A stretch of 64,000 nucleotides of DNA, taken from contig NZ_JOFZ01000001.1 of assembly GCF_000721265.1 (NCBI RefSeq), forward strand, positions 682,001 through 746,000, in the 5' to 3' direction. The notes under the pieces are model-generated. The model had not been told where the DNA came from. It made no database searches and was given only the letters and a program-made list of their open reading frames with translations. The DNA comes from Streptomyces sp. NRRL F-5126 (GTDB lineage Bacteria > Actinomycetota > Actinomycetes > Streptomycetales > Streptomycetaceae). A program made the position numbers and the translations under genes. Shown in pieces: positions 63,162 through 64,000 of the stretch (its first letter is position 1; each line of letters starts with the position of its first letter).

Positions 63162-64000
63162 GTGGGCGACACCGTTCTGGTGATCGGTTCGGGTTATCAG
63201 GAGTTCCGACAGTACGTCCTGCGGGGCCTGGCAGAACGGTGCGAGGTGCTGCTGCTCAACGGCGGACCAGTGGACTGGCAGCTGCCTTATGTGGCAGCCC
63301 ATGTGGTGGCCGATCTCGACGACGCTGACGCCGTCAGCGCCGCGGCGGCCGCCTTGACCGCGGGACGCTCGGTGGGCGGTGTGGTGACATGGGAGGAGCG
63401 GCTGCTGGAACTCAGCGCACGGGTCGGCGCAGAGTTGGGGGCGCCGGCGATCCCGCCCCTGGCCGCTGCCGCGTGCCGTGACAAGGCGGTCCAGCGCTTG
63501 GCGTTCGCCCACGATGGGGTGCCCTCAGCGCGGTATGCGCCGGTAAGCGCGCTGGAAGAGGCCAGGAGGGCGGCGCGGGAGATTGGCTTCCCTGTGGTGG
63601 TCAAGCCGCTGTCCCGGGCGGCCAGTGTCGGGGTACGCGTCGCCGCCTCGGCCAGGGAGCTGGACGCCGCGTTCGCCTCAGCGGTCCATGCAGCGGCCGG
63701 GTCACGGGACGAACGGGTCCTGGTGGAGGAGTACCTGGACGGGGAGGAGATCAGCGTCGACTGCTGGGTGCTGGACGGCAAGGTGGTTCCGTATGCCACG
63801 GCCCTTAAACGGACCGGGTTCGCGCCCTATTTCGAGGAGGTCGGCCATGTGGCCGGCGACGTGCTGGACGATGCAACGGCGGCAGCGGTGCACGACGTCG
63901 TGGTACGAGCCAACCATGCGCTGGGAGTGGACCGTTGCGTCACGCATACGGAGCTACGATTGACGTCGCGGGGGCCACGCGTCGTCGAGGTCAATGGGCG
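63162..64000 (+). CDS. ATP-grasp ligase 3 (truncated by the window edge)
   Basis: 279 codons are visible. GTG at 63162 follows a very good ribosome site (AAGGAGGAGAAT). The N-terminus reads VGDTVLVIGSGYQEFRQYV; then FPVVVKPLSRAASVGVRVAAS (ATP loop), VLVEEYLDGEEISVDCWVLDG and HTELRLTSRGPRVVEVNG at the edge. The motif order and several blocks resemble ligase 1 more than ligase 2. It is the third consecutive ATP-grasp gene, which suggests at least three amide-forming steps or alternative substrates. The C-terminus and following genes are outside the window. Confidence 0.9.
   Translation, partial: MGDTVLVIGSGYQEFRQYVLRGLAERCEVLLLNGGPVDWQLPYVAAHVVADLDDADAVSAAAAALTAGRSVGGVVTWEERLLELSARVGAELGAPAIPPLAAAACRDKAVQRLAFAHDGVPSARYAPVSALEEARRAAREIGFPVVVKPLSRAASVGVRVAASARELDAAFASAVHAAAGSRDERVLVEEYLDGEEISVDCWVLDGKVVPYATALKRTGFAPYFEEVGHVAGDVLDDATAAAVHDVVVRANHALGVDRCVTHTELRLTSRGPRVVEVNG

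Overview
The window looks like a high-GC actinomycete chromosome, most probably Streptomyces. Evidence: very GC-rich codon third positions, GTG/TTG starts, the dnaK-grpE-dnaJ-hspR operon and clpB carrying HspR-type (HAIR) operators, F420/PPOX-type and YbjN/DUF2617/DUF3151 proteins, and an FxLD-type lanthipeptide locus. No rRNA or CRISPR array was seen; one tRNA-Gly is present.

Positions 1-36,540 read as core chromosome. In order: a NarL/DesK-type two-component pair (response regulator cut by the window edge); a tryptophan-to-anthranilate (kynurenine) operon, kynA-kynU-arylformamidase; DUF3151 and a DHA2 drug exporter; fba, pyrE and an aldose-epimerase-like gene; a MarR/esterase divergent pair; an SRPBCC protein; a membrane spermidine-synthase-like protein; DUF2617; an aminotransferase; an unusual Arg/Ser-rich protein; YbjN; clpB; a PPOX enzyme; a small three-gene locus (secreted triple-repeat peptide, Rieske-like protein, divergent LuxR-type regulator); the dnaK operon; a degenerate sugar transferase; a large membrane Fe-S reductase; a secreted trefoil-like protein; a Yip1 protein; a phosphoribosyltransferase; dcd; and tRNA-Gly(CCC). 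Three intergenic gaps in this part hold long GC-rich direct repeats.

Positions 36,467-45,025 form an integrative mobilizable element. Its integrase is next to the tRNA-Gly 3' end, with an excisionase, an XRE repressor under a nested palindrome, a frameshifted DUF3631 ATPase, a DUF2637 membrane protein, MobC and a relaxase. A six-copy GACGRGTC iteron-like array and a run of three hairpins are candidate replication/transfer sites. I found no second copy of the tRNA 3' end, so the right boundary may lie beyond the window and the following clusters could be cargo.

Positions 45,063-55,327 are an FxLD class I lanthipeptide locus: HAD phosphatase, XRE/TPR regulator, anti-sigma-like ATPase, DUF6415 protein, isoaspartyl-type methyltransferase, 63-residue precursor, full-length LanB, LanC, and an extra stand-alone SpaB_C-type protein. 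No transporter or leader protease is visible.

Positions 55,514-64,000 hold the most unusual set: an alpha/beta hydrolase facing away, a 60-residue peptide, then a tightly packed operon of a complete ThyX, a LOG-type nucleotide N-glycosidase, an IPNS-like 2-oxoglutarate/Fe(II) oxygenase, an MFS exporter and three consecutive, different ATP-grasp ligases (the last truncated by the window edge). My working hypothesis is a natural product made from a 5-methylpyrimidine base that is oxidised and then amidated with amino acids.
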